DNA from: Sodalis endosymbiont of Henestaris halophilus
Lineage (GTDB): Bacteria; Pseudomonadota; Gammaproteobacteria; Enterobacterales; Enterobacteriaceae
Assembly (NCBI RefSeq): GCF_900161835.1
Contig: NZ_LT897836.1
Coordinates: forward strand, 930,001-994,000
Length of the DNA: 64,000 bases
Reading direction: 5' to 3'
The notes beneath the pieces are model-generated. The model saw nothing but the letters and a program-made list of their open reading frames with translations, was not told where the DNA came from and did no database searches. Shown here piece by piece: positions 31,927 through 43,623 of the stretch. A program made the position numbers and the translations under genes. Each line of letters starts with the position of its first letter. Position 1 is the stretch's first letter.

Positions 31927-33855
31927 TTATTCCTCCAGTTGATGAAAATTACGGCTACGGATTTCGTGTTGCAGCTTTGCAATAATCTCGTTAACAGCAA
32001 TGTTACCAAGGTTTTTACCACGACGTGTACGTACGGCAACTTTTCCTGTTTTCATCTCTTTGTCTCCGCAAATAAACATGTAAGGCACGCGTCGTAAAGT
32101 ATGTTCTCGGATTTTAAAGCCTAATTTTTCATTTCTCAAGTCTGCTTTCACCCGAATATCTGCTTCCAATAGTTTTTGCGTTAGTTTTGCGACATATTTT
32201 GATTGATTCTCCGTAATGTTCATTACAATGACTTGGGTCGGCGCTAGCCAAGTTGGGTAAAAACCCGCATATTCTTCTGTCAAAATGCCAATAAATCGTT
32301 CTATTGACCCCAAAATAGCACGGTGAATCATGACTGGTACCACCCGTTCGTTATTTTTACTAACATAGGAGGCATTTAAACTATTAGGCAACGAAAAATC
32401 TAGCTGTACTGTACCACATTGCCAGGCGCGGTCCATACAATCAAGCAGCGTAAAATCAATTTTTGGACCATAAAACGCTCCTTCGCCCGGTTGGTATTCA
32501 AAGGTAATATCATTTGCCGTGAGTACGGCAGTTAAATCTTGCTCCGCTCGGTCCCAAATATCATCACTACCGCTGCGTTTTTGCGGCCGGGTAGATAATT
32601 GAATTAAAATTTTCTCGAAACCAAATGTAGCGTATACATCGTACATCATTTTTATGCAATTGTTTACTTCATCGCGTATTTGATCTTCGGTACAGAAAAT
32701 ATGAGCGTCATCTTGGGTAAAGCTACGCACACGCATTAGGCCGTGTAGCGCACCGGAAGGCTCATTGCGGTGGCAACTGCCAAACTCAGCTATGCGAAGC
32801 GGCAGATCTCGGTAAGACTTTATCCCTTGATTAAAAATCTGCAGGTGCCCCGGGCAGTTCATCGGTTTTATGCAATATTCCCGGTTTTCTGACGATGTAG
32901 TGAACATATTTTCGGCGTAATTGCCCCAATGACCAGTCTTTTCCCACAGCACGCGGTCCATCATGAACGGCCCTTTTACTTCTTGATACTGATAGGCTGT
33001 AAGTTTCATACGTACGAAAGCTTCTAGCTCGCGGAAAATCGTCCAGCCATCGTTATGCCAAAACACCATACCAGGCGCTTCTTCCTGTATATGATAGAGA
33101 TCAAGTTGTTCGCCTATCTTACGATGATCTCGCCTCTCTGCTTCTTCTAGATGCTGTAAATAAGCATGGAGCTGTTTTTTATCGCCCCAGGCGGTCCCGT
33201 AAATTCTCTGTAGCATTTTATTTTTGCTGTCACCACGCCAGTAAGCCCCAGATTTTTTTTGCAAAGCAAAGTGGTGGCAAAAACGTATATTAGGAACGTG
33301 CGGCCCTCGGCACATATCCACATACTCTTCATGATGATATAGCCCAAGACGATCATCTCTGTTGATATTTTCATCTAATATAGCTACTTTATAGTCTTCG
33401 CCTCGCGAGACAAATGTATCTCGGGCCTGCTGCCAGCTGACTTTTTCCTTGATAACGTCATAGTTTTTTTCGGCTAATTCGTGCATCCGTTTTTCCAGCA
33501 AGTCGATATCATTTTGCATTAAGTCATAATTGAGATCGATATCATAATAAAAGCCTTTATCGATGGCCGGACCGATTGCCATTTTCGTATTTGGCCATAA
33601 TTGTTTTATAGCGTGTCCCAATAAATGGGCGCATGAGTGGCGTATTATTTCCAGACCTACCTCATCTTTAGCGGTAATTATGGCAAGCTGGGCATCGTGC
33701 TCAATTATATCGACAGCATCCACCAATTCTCCGTTAACACGACCGGCGACGCAGGCTTTGGCTAAATCGAGACTAATATCACTGGCTACATCAAGGGATG
33801 ATACAGAATGTGAAAAATAACGTCGATTGCCATCAGGGAGAGTTATAACGGGCAT
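31927..33855 (-). CDS. thrS: Threonyl-tRNA synthetase ThrS
   Basis: Charges tRNA-Thr in the cytosol and edits mischarged Ser-tRNA. At 642 residues it equals E. coli ThrS in length. The N-terminal TGS domain (residues 1-60), the editing domain with [10 protein letters not shown] near residue 72, the class II core, and the C-terminal anticodon-binding domain are present. The three zinc ligands are seen in [15 protein letters not shown] and [12 protein letters not shown]. The start has TAAGGAAA upstream. Eight A in a row on the coding strand (33253-33260) encode KK. The last codons contain the infC ribosome binding site. Confidence 0.98.
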   Translation of the reverse strand: MPVITLPDGNRRYFSHSVSSLDVASDISLDLAKACVAGRVNGELVDAVDIIEHDAQLAIITAKDEVGLEIIRHSCAHLLGHAIKQLWPNTKMAIGPAIDKGFYYDIDLNYDLMQNDIDLLEKRMHELAEKNYDVIKEKVSWQQARDTFVSRGEDYKVAILDENINRDDRLGLYHHEEYVDMCRGPHVPNIRFCHHFALQKKSGAYWRGDSKNKMLQRIYGTAWGDKKQLHAYLQHLEEAERRDHRKIGEQLDLYHIQEEAPGMVFWHNDGWTIFRELEAFVRMKLTAYQYQEVKGPFMMDRVLWEKTGHWGNYAENMFTTSSENREYCIKPMNCPGHLQIFNQGIKSYRDLPLRIAEFGSCHRNEPSGALHGLMRVRSFTQDDAHIFCTEDQIRDEVNNCIKMMYDVYATFGFEKILIQLSTRPQKRSGSDDIWDRAEQDLTAVLTANDITFEYQPGEGAFYGPKIDFTLLDCMDRAWQCGTVQLDFSLPNSLNASYVSKNNERVVPVMIHRAILGSIERFIGILTEEYAGFYPTWLAPTQVIVMNITENQSKYVAKLTQKLLEADIRVKADLRNEKLGFKIREHTLRRVPYMFICGDKEMKTGKVAVRTRRGKNLGNIAVNEIIAKLQHEIRSRNFHQLEE

Positions 33856-36468
33856 GCGGTTTCCTTACATTTGTAATATGGCTACAATAATACGCTGGGT
33901 AACTTATGTTTTTTCATTCTTGTTGCGTTACCATCTCATTAATCATTTCTAATTTGGAACTCAATCATGTGCACGTGCCATTCAATAGAGCATACGGTAA
34001 TACGCTATTCACTTAGTGGATAATATCACTTGTCTTGCAAAACAACATCTTTGTGTTATGGTGTTTTAAGTAATTTACCTACCCCCTCGTATCGTCGGTA
34101 TAGGCCAAGAGAGCCAACCAAAATGTAGTGTGTCACTAACCTATTGAATATATAGAGTTGAACATTAAGCATGTAAGAATGTAAGTTTAGGGCTAAGGAT
34201 TATTCTACAATTATGTTGAAGTAGCGTTCTTGCAAACAACATCTTCATCTACGTAAGATTTATAAGTAGATGCGTTATTAACTTGCTTCTAATACCCGTG
34301 GATACAAATACATGACAAACCAGTAACTCTGTCCTTCACGTCGATGACAAAGTATACTTTTTGCAAGTAATAGAAATCCTAATAAAATAAAACCATAATC
34401 GTGTTTGCTGTTACAATACACCAAGGCCGCCTCAGCCTAGCATACATGCATGCACGTATGTTTTTGCACCAACCTTGCGTGTTAAGAAACCATTCAGGTT
34501 TAATCGCTAGTAGCGTTATTCTATGAGCGTTATTTTTGCTTAGTTAAAACCAGTTTCAGCAACAGGATAGGTGAGAACAATTAGTTAACTAAAATTGGAT
34601 GTATCATAACCGCGCTTTATTGCCGTTTTATCACATTGGCGCGTTACTAGTCTTACTTTCTTATGATAACCCTGCGCAAATTAATTTTATCACAACTACC
34701 GAGTCAACTTTCATTTGGTGGCGTCTGTAACAAATACTTACATACATTGTATCCCGCTATATCTGTCAAGACAGTGTTACGAGTTAGACTCGTATATCCT
34801 TAAGGCAGTAATTTTATATGAATATCTTTAATATCATAAAGTTCGCACATTCCATGTCAATGTGCCTAGCGCCTATATAAAATAAAGGCGCTGATATATT
34901 CCGATAATTATCAATATGTCACCCTAGTTAAACGTAAAAAGCTTGTAGTATAAAATACCGAAGTGGCTATTATATGGATGCTATAAATCTATTATTTATG
35001 CGTATTAATGTTTAGATTGCTTCTTGCTTAGATTAGTCCCTAAAGTTTATCAAAATTCTGGCTTTTCTTTTAAAATGAATTTTTCTGCGATCGTGACACA
35101 ACTATAGGTGTCATCTAAAGTGACTGTCATAATTTGTCACTAGTTTGCTGACAAAGCAAACTGGTTAACTTTGTCTGCAGCACTCAAAAGCAGAATTGCT
35201 TGCTGCTATATTGTCTGTCGCGCCTGCCATTTGTGGTGCTTACCCATCCCTCTGGTACCTTAAGCAAAATTTAACTGGTTTACGCTAATAGCGTAAATAG
35301 ATTAATTTTAATTAAATATCAACAAATATTTTTCTGCTTAAATGCCACGTAATACCTAAATACGTTATTGATCATGTGTATTTTAATTTATCGAGCAGCT
35401 TATCTACTGCTGTTATTAATGGCATCTAGCGACGTAAAAGAGATTAATTTAAGGTTAATGTGCTCTTCTTGGCCAGATAAAACAATTTACTACACTATTA
35501 TCATACTCTAATTTCCCTACTCTATGTTTATTTTTATCGGGATAATGCTGCTAACAGCGATCAAGGCGATTCTTCATTCGATACCGCTATGTCACCGTAA
35601 ATTTACGATTATTACTATAAAGATAGTATTGCTGCTGAACGAAAGAGTGTGTGAGAAACTAAGCAGTTTATCAACTTTATTACATGTAAATAAGACGCTA
35701 TTTTATTTAGTGGAAATTATATATTTGTAGTGTTCTATTACAGTTTGTAGGTGTTGTTCACCGGCAATTAAAGCATACCCCCAGTAATTTGAAGGTAAAT
35801 AAGATCTAACAGTAATAATTATTTGTAGAATGCACAGTATGCACATTATATTTTGCGGTTTTATAGAAAATGATAATACGTTATTTAAGTTGATCGTAGA
35901 TAGTATCGATATAGCTACGCACCAGAGCTAATACTATTAGATTTTTTATACTTGCTTTCATGAGTTGTGCTTTACCTGACGATACATCTACGCGCCTATC
36001 GCTTACATCGACCGTTTATTAAACAAAATATATATACGTTTCAAAAATATATTCAGGTTGGCAAAGGTACGACTGAAATTTAGCAGTAGCAAATAATAAC
36101 AAAAGAATGCAAAATTAATTGTTAGAATGCATAATGTAAGTGCATGATAAGCAAAATCACTTACACCATGTTAATGCTTTAATTGCAACTGTTGTGTTTC
36201 TTTATAAGCCTTAATCCTAAAATAAAGGTTGCAATAACTTTGGGCGTAAAAATAACTTATTGGCAAGGTACTTAACAAGCACCCAGCGATCGACTTAATT
36301 ATATTTCATATGCACTATTTAATTAAATGTCGTAAATTTAATTTGCTTAAGTCTATTTCTAATTGATTTATTGTATTTTTCTTGCAATGGTTTTATGCTG
36401 CTGCAGTTACTTAAACTGCTAACACTAGCATTGTACACTACCAGTTAACTATAGGAAAACTTTCATTA
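33856..36468. other. 2.6 kb non-coding region between thrS and yniC
   Basis: In E. coli this interval holds pfkB and yniA/yniB among others; none is recognisable. It contains the possible thrS operator, a GC-rich hairpin AGCGCCT/AGGCGCT at 34868-34892, and a CTAGTTTGC/GCAAACTGG hairpin at 35140-35164. A 68-codon open frame at 35524-35730 resembles nothing known. Confidence 0.5.
33896..33934 (-). promoter_or_regulatory. Possible thrS translational operator hairpin
   Basis: A GGTAAC/GTTACC inverted repeat (33898-33903 and 33927-33932) with a 23-base loop lies about 45 bases upstream of the thrS start. E. coli thrS represses its own translation by binding tRNA-Thr-like structures in its leader. 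The position suits one of these domains, but I did not recognise a clear anticodon-like loop. Confidence 0.3.
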
Positions 36469-37134
36469 ATGGCAATATTACTAAAGCAACAAGCAATTAT
36501 CTTTGATATGGATGGGTTGATTATTGACTCCGAACCATTGTGGCATCAAGCAAAGCTGGAAGTATTTGCTGAATTAGGAAAAATAGACGTTTTAGCTGCC
36601 ACACCCCAAGATACTCTGGGATTACGGATAAATGAAGTAGTAGATCTCTGGTATCAGGAATCTCCCTGGCAAGGACCATCACGGCTCGAGATAAGCAATC
36701 GTATTATTGAACGCGCATTAGAGATAATCGAACAAAAAAAGCCATTGCTACCTGGGGTGATGCAGGCTCTAATCCTGGCGTCGGAGTGTAGGTTAAAAAT
36801 TGGTTTAGCGTCGGCCTCGCCGTTATTTATACTGGAGCGAGTATTGGAAATGTTTTCACTGCGGCGTTATTTCCATGTTATTGCTTCGGCGGAACAATTA
36901 ACTTACAGCAAGCCACACCCGGAAGTATATCTTCGTGCTGCAGATGACCTGGACGTCAAGCCAATGCGTTGTTCTGCTTTAGAGGATTCTATTAATGGAA
37001 TGATTGCTACCAGGGCGGCTCGCATGCGCTCGATAGTTGTGCCGGATGCTGGTATGCGCGATGACCCGTGCTGGTGTCTAGCTCAAGTGCAGCTACCAAC
37101 GTTGCTGGCCCTTGAAGCGACACACATCTTATAA
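36469..37134 (+). CDS. hxpB: HAD-family sugar phosphatase YniC (HxpB)
   Basis: Haloacid dehalogenase-like hydrolase. The E. coli enzyme dephosphorylates 2-deoxyglucose 6-phosphate and other hexose phosphates in the cytosol. The 221 residues match E. coli YniC (222 aa). Motif I is FDMDGLIIDSEPLW with the nucleophile Asp, motif II is GLASASPLFIL, the motif III Lys is in YSKPHPEVYLRAA, and motif IV is LEDSINGM. A TAGGAAA sequence upstream serves as ribosome binding site. As in E. coli it lies between thrS and ydjM. It is probably monocistronic given the 2 kb gap to ydjM. Confidence 0.96.
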   Translation: MAILLKQQAIIFDMDGLIIDSEPLWHQAKLEVFAELGKIDVLAATPQDTLGLRINEVVDLWYQESPWQGPSRLEISNRIIERALEIIEQKKPLLPGVMQALILASECRLKIGLASASPLFILERVLEMFSLRRYFHVIASAEQLTYSKPHPEVYLRAADDLDVKPMRCSALEDSINGMIATRAARMRSIVVPDAGMRDDPCWCLAQVQLPTLLALEATHIL

Positions 37135-37324
37135 TTCTATGATAACATACAAAATAGTTGCAGTTAGGGCTAAACATAGCAATTCATTATCAACTACCAG
37201 AAAAAATTTAAGGCATACGTTTGACCTGTCAACGAAAAATTTGATGATTTGAAAATGTAATTTCACTACTTTTATTTAGATCTACAAAGTATTAATTAGT
37301 ACGTTATCATCGTCTGATGCAACT

Positions 37325-37347
37325 AATAGCTACTACATGTAGCTATT
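37325..37347. other. Perfect 9-bp hairpin after yniC
   Basis: AATAGCTAC and GTAGCTATT pair perfectly around the five-base loop TACAT, 190 bases beyond yniC. On the plus strand CTTACATGG follows rather than a T-run. It may be a relic terminator. Confidence 0.4.
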
Positions 37348-38460
37348 CTTACATGGTGTGATAGGCGCTACTGGCAGCGAACATTTAAGTTTATAGCTGT
37401 CGATAGTTATTACAAACTTGACCTACTCATCATATCATAGTTCTGATTGTGACTTGCATGCTTGTGCAGTACCTCCATCGTGTTTGTGGTGAAATTCACG
37501 CAAACTATCATTCAGTTATTATTTTAAAACGTAATATTCGGTTTAACTGTGTTGCTAAACACCAAAGTCCCAAGAAGTTTTATTATTTAAGCAATAACAT
37601 TTTAATAATCTTATTTGATAGTTCTTGAGTGTTGCAGGGTAAAGATGTAGCTGGTATTAAAACTTCATCTGCGCATCGTGAGTATTACTTATCAAAATCA
37701 AGCAGATATTATCGTTCATTAGTATAGTATGACTTTATAATTACATTGATCGCATTATTTTGGCAATATTTTAGTTTATTACGGACCCCGGTTAAGTATT
37801 GGTCATGACGTCGGCAAGTAGTAGGTAAACTATTATTTCCGGATTATATAGGGGATTACGCTTTATTAAAATTAACAGTCTACGACCCTCTAGGGATAGA
37901 ACATAAAGAAGAAATGTTTGAGATTTAAGTGTGCGGAATATTCATTTTAAGAGCAAAAATGCTAAGCAATTAACACTTTATTATTCACAGTAGCTTACTG
38001 AAGCATATCATTTATTTTAACTAAAATTATCTTTGCGTACGCTACGATGCAAAGTCATGGGTAAAACTATCAGTGGTGACATCATAATTATTAATTTTAT
38101 TTATAAAATTCGCTTTTGACATGCCATATTACGATATGGTTTAATTAAACTGGCAGAATATAATTAATATCATAGTATTTTACTACGCACTATGAGCAAT
38201 AGAGAATTTGTTTTATGTTATTATAAGCTATAAGATGGTGATCTTTCACCTGATTATATAGCTACAAACAACTTATTATTTAGTCTAGTGCGCAATTAAT
38301 AAGAGATAATCTTCCCTTAGTTTATAGATACATATCGGTATCTGTATTAAAATTGTCCTTATTATGGGCAATAGCCTTCAAAAATAGATTTTGATAATAA
38401 GTATTATCCTTAAGTTCAGCTAATCGTTAATGTTCTTGTTATAGATCCTGACGCTGCTAC

Positions 38461-38495
38461 TTTAAATCAACGGCTGGTTCGGTTGTTGATTTAAA
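38461..38495. other. Perfect 11-bp hairpin before ydjM
   Basis: TTTAAATCAAC and GTTGATTTAAA pair perfectly around a 13-base loop that is unusually G-rich for the region (GGCTGGTTCGGTT). No T-run follows. Function is unknown. Confidence 0.45.
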
Positions 38496-39127
38496 TAAGG
38501 TTAGATGATAACTTTGAAAAGTTTTGCATTGTAGGGAAAGTATTAGTCGTTATCAATTAGTGATATTATCTAAATCGTTAATATGGTGAATTACTAATTA
38601 GGTCATACGATATGCTTGAAGATGGGCATATGGTGGCCCTTTCTCCATTACGGCTAATCTGTAGCGATTATAGAGTGTTAGTCACGTATATGATATGCTA
38701 AGACATTGATATTACGTTTTTTATTGAGGTTAGAATGAGTGATTCAAGTGTTTTTTTCTACAAGAATGCTTGTTTTATTGAGAAAAATCATCAAAGTAGC
38801 TCAAATCTCTCTAGAAGGCATTAATGTTTCATACGACAGATTATATAGCTCATTAATAAATGCTTAACAATTGCGTAAAATGAAGCTAAAGCCAGAAAAT
38901 CCTTGAACGAAGTTTCATTGATTTTGGAGATTATTAGTCTACTTGTTTGTACTATGATAATAGTATCTAGAAAGTCGTATGTTGTCATATTATGCTAACG
39001 GTTACACCTTGCTCCCTTAATTGGCGACTGGGATTACGCGTTAACGGGTAGAAAATTTTAAAGTAATCCATTTCAGCGGCAAGGGATTGCATTATATTGC
39101 ATAATGATAAAAATGTTGCGTTTTCCC

Positions 39128-39736
39128 ATGACTTCCGAAGGACATATCATTTTTGCTTTTGGTATAACTATTTTAGCCAAAAAAATGGCTTTAACGCCTG
39201 ACCTGGCCTATGGAGATTGGTGGCATATAATTCCAGGTGGATTAATTACCTGCTTACTACCGGATATAGACCATCCAAAATCAATTTTGGGACAGAAATT
39301 GACCTGGCTATCCGCGTTAGTTTACCATATTTTTGGTCATCGCGGCTTTACCCATAGTTTGTTAGCTATAATTACTGGCATTCTTTTGTTTAATCATTGT
39401 CAACCGCCGGAAAGCATAATCCCTTTCGATGCTTTTCATGCCATGATAATTGGCTATTTTAGCCATATCGTGGCGGATATGCTAACGCCAGCTGGCGTGC
39501 CGCTATTGTGGCCTTGTCGCTGTAGGTTTCGTTTGCCGATATTAATATTTACAAAAAACAATAAAATTGAACGTTTGGTATGTATTGCAGCACTTATTTT
39601 TGCCTTGCAATATCCGACAACCGAGCCGATAGCGCGGTATTTGACGATGACTGAGTATGTTCAAGCACTGTTGCAGCGAATGTACGTTAGTCTCTGTTGT
39701 TATCTATTTGAATATAATCGGCCCCAAAATGGGTAA
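39128..39736 (+). CDS. ydjM: Inner membrane metal-dependent hydrolase YdjM
   Basis: Member of the YdjM/LexA-binding inner membrane-bound hydrolase family (DUF457). In E. coli the gene is LexA-controlled and the exact function is unknown. The start at MTSEGHIIFAFG gives 202 residues (E. coli 196) and matches MTAEGHLLFS; an ATG eight codons upstream is also open. Conserved metal-binding-like motifs are LLPDIDHPKS, FGHRGFTHSLLA and LSHILADMLTPAGVPLLWP (here GYFSHIVADMLTPAG). Several hydrophobic segments suggest membrane insertion. The C-terminal 40 residues diverge. There is no clear ribosome binding site and I saw no LexA box. Confidence 0.93.
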   Translation: MTSEGHIIFAFGITILAKKMALTPDLAYGDWWHIIPGGLITCLLPDIDHPKSILGQKLTWLSALVYHIFGHRGFTHSLLAIITGILLFNHCQPPESIIPFDAFHAMIIGYFSHIVADMLTPAGVPLLWPCRCRFRLPILIFTKNNKIERLVCIAALIFALQYPTTEPIARYLTMTEYVQALLQRMYVSLCCYLFEYNRPQNG

Positions 39737-41037
39737 GCCCTATTACTACGTATCATTTACACTACGAATTAGTACGTAACACATGTTATTTCATGTGATA
39801 CTCTTTATGTTACAATAACCTATCTTTATTTAAAATATTCCTATAAAGGATAGCATAACACACTGTCAATAAATTATTTTATTGCCATGACAACGTTAAG
39901 AAAAAATCTATTTTGTAGTTTATTGAGTCGATCCTAAAAGTTATGAATAGATCATTACCTAACCATTTATATTTATTAAATTATACAACGTATTTATGTC
40001 AAATACACAAGGACTTCTAATGTCCAATAATGTCTGTTCAACACATCCCAAAAACTGTATTGTCTGGCATCCTTCTTCGTCTTTCTTCTTGTGCCCCAAT
40101 TACTGAATCGATATGGTACAGGTTTAGCTTTATTTTGCACACCGATTAGCTACTATACAGTTTAGTTGAAGTTCTCTAAGTTCTTCAAAACTACTAATGC
40201 CAAACGTTACTTATTAGTAACGTTAAGCCACAAAAATTGTAAGACAGGCCCTCTGATACCCCCCAATTAAGGTTGCCAAATTTTTAAGTATTCAAAATTA
40301 ATTGCGTATTAGAAATCTAAAGTAGCACTTTGCTAGAAAATTTTCTTATGTTTGAAAAGATTCCCCCTTTTAATTATAAAAGCATACATAAAGTATTGAA
40401 CATGCAATGTGGCTTTGTTGATACGGTGTGCAATCTTTATAGTTTTGCTATAAGTTTTATGTAACAATGATATTATCAACTTCGATCTAGTCAATAACAA
40501 CACAACGGTGTTTTTATACAATGTATCCATACAATATCCTAATTGTATTTAGACTATGAAGTCTAAATCTCATAACCAAACACCTTAGTGTGAGACGACT
40601 GTTCATGGCTGCTTCTGGGAAGGTATCTAGCTGCAGCAGAAAGCGTTACATAATGTGTTATGGAGATATCAGATTGCAAAATTCTGCACAGAAATATGAT
40701 ATAAAAATGGAGTATTGTAGAGTAGCGACTCTCTATAAACGCTTTAAAAGCGTGAAGTATTTTAGCCGAATATTTCGGCTCCATTGGATTATTAATCCGC
40801 CTACCTTAAACATATAAAACTGTAAGCATTAGTTTTATCCGTTAATGCCTGCGTAAAAACGTCAAATGCAGGTGTTAGGTTTTGCGGTATTTACGGGATA
40901 TCCTGCAAATGCAAATGTTTAAGACGCAAAGCGTTATTTCGTAAATAATCGTGAGACGCTATTGTCGTAAGAATCCTTTTGTAATTTTGCATAGTGCTAA
41001 TAAATCAAGTCTGTCTGTAGAGGTAAGTAGATTTTTG
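39737..41037. other. 1.3 kb non-coding region between ydjM and mutS
   Basis: No gene is recognised. Three hairpins occur in 230 bases: ATTTAGACT/AGTCTAAAT at 40547-40568, ACGCTTT/AAAGCGT at 40739-40753 and AGCCGAA/TTCGGCT at 40764-40780. All lie beyond the 3' end of mutS on its strand. Overlapping short open frames on both strands (40563-40817) are probably chance. Confidence 0.45.
40764..40780. other. GC-rich hairpin downstream of mutS
   Basis: AGCCGAA and TTCGGCT pair perfectly around TAT. It lies about 260 bases beyond the mutS stop codon. It could be a relic terminator of mutS or of a lost gene. The T-run is weak on both strands. Confidence 0.35.
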
Positions 41038-43623
41038 TTATCGAAGCTTCGTATCAAAGCATTTTTTCAGGCTGTATAGCCATTTCAGCACCTTGCGTTG
41101 CCAACGACTGTCGGGATCAAGATTATGCGACGCATCTTTGACTAGTGATGCAGTTTGCTCTTCCGGATGCAGCAATGAGAGCTGCGAGTCATCAACGCCA
41201 CCTTGCGTTGCTTTGGTAGAAAAAGATTCCAATTCTCTGAGTTTTTGACGTGCACGGTTGATAACCTCTGTTGGTACTCCCGCCAACTCTGCCACCGATA
41301 ATCCGTAACTCTTGCTGGCGGCACCTTCTTGTACGCTGTGCATAAAGGCAATAGTGCCTCTATGCTCTAATGCATCCAGATGTATATTGAATACCCCTTT
41401 TATTTTTTTCGGCAGTGTAGTGAGCTCAATATAATGCGTGGCGAATAATGTCATAGCTTTGATACGGCTAGCTAGATTTTCCGCGCAGGCCCAAGCAAGT
41501 GCTAGCCCATCATATGTCGAAGTGCCACGGCCTATTTCATCCATTAAAACTAAGCTCTGACGCGTAGCATTACGCAGAATATTAGCAGTTTCTGTCATTT
41601 CAACCATGAAAGTAGAGTGACCGGAGGCTAGATCGTCCGCCGCGCCGATGCGGGTAAAAATGCGATCAATTGGTCCTATGACTGCTTTTTTGGCCGGTAC
41701 AAAACTGCCGATATACGCCAACAGCACAATCAATGCTATTTGACGCATATAAGTACTTTTTCCACCCATATTGGGTCCTGTAATGATTAACATACGCCGT
41801 TCTTCAGATAATATTAGTGGGTTAGCGATAAATGGTTCGTGCAGTACTTGCTCTACGACAGGATGGCGCCCGCCGATAATATGGATGCCAGGCTGGGAAT
41901 CTATAGTAGGACATATATAGTTTAGTGTTTCAGCGCGCTCAGCCAGATTGCACAAAACATCTAGTTCAGCCAGTGCCGTAGCGCTTTGTTGCAATGCTAC
42001 TAAATGAGGCAACAGCATATTCAATAGCTCATCGTACAGCGTTTTTTCTAAGGATAGCGCTTTGCTCTTCGAGGTCAGTACGTTATTTTCGTATTCTTTT
42101 AGCTCAGGAAAGATATAGCGTTCGACATGTTTCAACGTTTGACGACGCACGTAATGTATTGGCGCTAAATGGCTCTGATTACGGTTTAGCTGAATAAAAT
42201 AGCCTTGTACGGTATTGAAGCCTATTTTTAATGTCTCTAGCCCTGTTTTTTCTCGCTCACGCAGTTCAAGACGGTCAAGATAATCAGTTGCACCCGCCGT
42301 TAGGTCACGCCATTCGTCTAGTGTGGTATGGTATCCTGGTGCTATGACGCCACCGTCGCGTATAAGCAACGGTGGCGACTCAATAATAGCTCGCGCTAGC
42401 AAATCGTGCACCGCCTCAAACTCGCCGACTTGTTTCAGTAATGGAAGCAAATAGGTATTTGACTTATTATTTAGCAGGGTTTGAATAGCCGGCAACTGTG
42501 CCAAGGAGTGACGCATGCGCCACAAATCGCGTGGCCGAGCAGAACGAAGCGCCAGACGAGCTAGTACCCGCTCCAGATCTCCAACTTTGCGCAGCAGCGG
42601 TTGTAGATCCTTTACTTGGTCTTGTAGCGTGCGAATAATTTCTTGTCGGTAAGTTAGAGTAATAATATTGCGGGTAGGCATGTGTAGCCAGCGTTTCAAC
42701 ATTCGGCTGCCCATGGGCGTAACCGTGCGATCAAGAATGTTTGCTAGCGTTTTTTCGCCGCCGCCGCTTATGTTTTGCGTTAACTCTAAATTGCGCTGTG
42801 TCGTGGCATCTAGGATAATATTATCCTGCTGATGTTCTAGGGATACGGTATGAATGTGTGGTAAGGAAGTGCGCTGGGTATCTTTGGTGTATTGCAGTAG
42901 ACAACCTGCAGCGCGCAGTGCTAGCGGTGCTTTTTCAATACCAAAACCGGTTAAATCCCGGGTGCCAAACTGCAGGGTTAGCTGCTGACGTGCGGTGTCA
43001 AGATCAAACTCCCATATAGGTCGTCGTCGACGGCTGCGGCAATGCTCAATAAGCGCTATATCCTCCAGTATTTCGGGATAAAGTAGTTCGGCTGGATTGG
43101 TACGCCTTAATTCCTCAGCCATGGCTGATCGGTCTGCAGGCTCCGAAACCAGAAAACGGCCCGAGGTGATATCAAGAGTAGCATAACCAAAGCCGTGAGG
43201 CGACAGCCATATGGCGGCCAGCAGGTTATCCTGGCGTTCGTTGAGTAACGCTTCGTCGCTAATAGTGCCTGGTGTAACGATCCGGACTACCCGCCGCTCT
43301 ACAGGACCTTTAGTTGAGGTAGGATCTCCTATCTGTTCACAGATAGCAACCGATTCCCCCAGTGCCACCAGCTTAGCTAGATAATTTTCAACCGCATGAT
43401 AGGGAATGCCTGCCATAGGTATAGGTTGACCAGCGGATACACCCCGTTTGGTAAGAGATATATCCATGAGATGCGCCGCACGCTTGGCATCATCGTAAAA
43501 TAACTCATAAAAATCCCCCATTCTATAGAATAGCAATATTTCCGGGTGTTGTGCCTTAAGTTTTAAGTATTGCTGCATCATGGGGGTGTGTGCATTCAGA
43601 TTTTTGGTGTCATTAATAGACAT
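41038..43623 (-). CDS. mutS: DNA mismatch repair protein MutS
   Basis: Recognises mispaired and looped-out bases and recruits MutL. The 861 residues match E. coli MutS (853 aa). The mismatch-binding Phe-X-Glu is in [10 protein letters not shown] (Phe38, Glu40), followed by the connector, lever and clamp domains. The ATPase domain has Walker [10 protein letters not shown], the [14 protein letters not shown] segment, Walker [14 protein letters not shown] and the ATHYIELT switch. The C terminus keeps the LYSLKK-like tetramer region. There is no clear Shine-Dalgarno sequence. The gene stands alone with large non-coding flanks. Mismatch repair also needs mutL, which is outside this window. Confidence 0.98.
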   Translation of the reverse strand: MSINDTKNLNAHTPMMQQYLKLKAQHPEILLFYRMGDFYELFYDDAKRAAHLMDISLTKRGVSAGQPIPMAGIPYHAVENYLAKLVALGESVAICEQIGDPTSTKGPVERRVVRIVTPGTISDEALLNERQDNLLAAIWLSPHGFGYATLDITSGRFLVSEPADRSAMAEELRRTNPAELLYPEILEDIALIEHCRSRRRRPIWEFDLDTARQQLTLQFGTRDLTGFGIEKAPLALRAAGCLLQYTKDTQRTSLPHIHTVSLEHQQDNIILDATTQRNLELTQNISGGGEKTLANILDRTVTPMGSRMLKRWLHMPTRNIITLTYRQEIIRTLQDQVKDLQPLLRKVGDLERVLARLALRSARPRDLWRMRHSLAQLPAIQTLLNNKSNTYLLPLLKQVGEFEAVHDLLARAIIESPPLLIRDGGVIAPGYHTTLDEWRDLTAGATDYLDRLELREREKTGLETLKIGFNTVQGYFIQLNRNQSHLAPIHYVRRQTLKHVERYIFPELKEYENNVLTSKSKALSLEKTLYDELLNMLLPHLVALQQSATALAELDVLCNLAERAETLNYICPTIDSQPGIHIIGGRHPVVEQVLHEPFIANPLILSEERRMLIITGPNMGGKSTYMRQIALIVLLAYIGSFVPAKKAVIGPIDRIFTRIGAADDLASGHSTFMVEMTETANILRNATRQSLVLMDEIGRGTSTYDGLALAWACAENLASRIKAMTLFATHYIELTTLPKKIKGVFNIHLDALEHRGTIAFMHSVQEGAASKSYGLSVAELAGVPTEVINRARQKLRELESFSTKATQGGVDDSQLSLLHPEEQTASLVKDASHNLDPDSRWQRKVLKWLYSLKKCFDTKLR

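Larger units (their letters stand above)
37135..39127. other. 2 kb non-coding region between yniC and ydjM
   Basis: In E. coli yniC and ydjM are adjacent, so this spacer is expanded or contains decayed DNA. Two strong hairpins, at 37325-37347 and 38461-38495, are listed separately. No gene is recognised. Confidence 0.5.
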
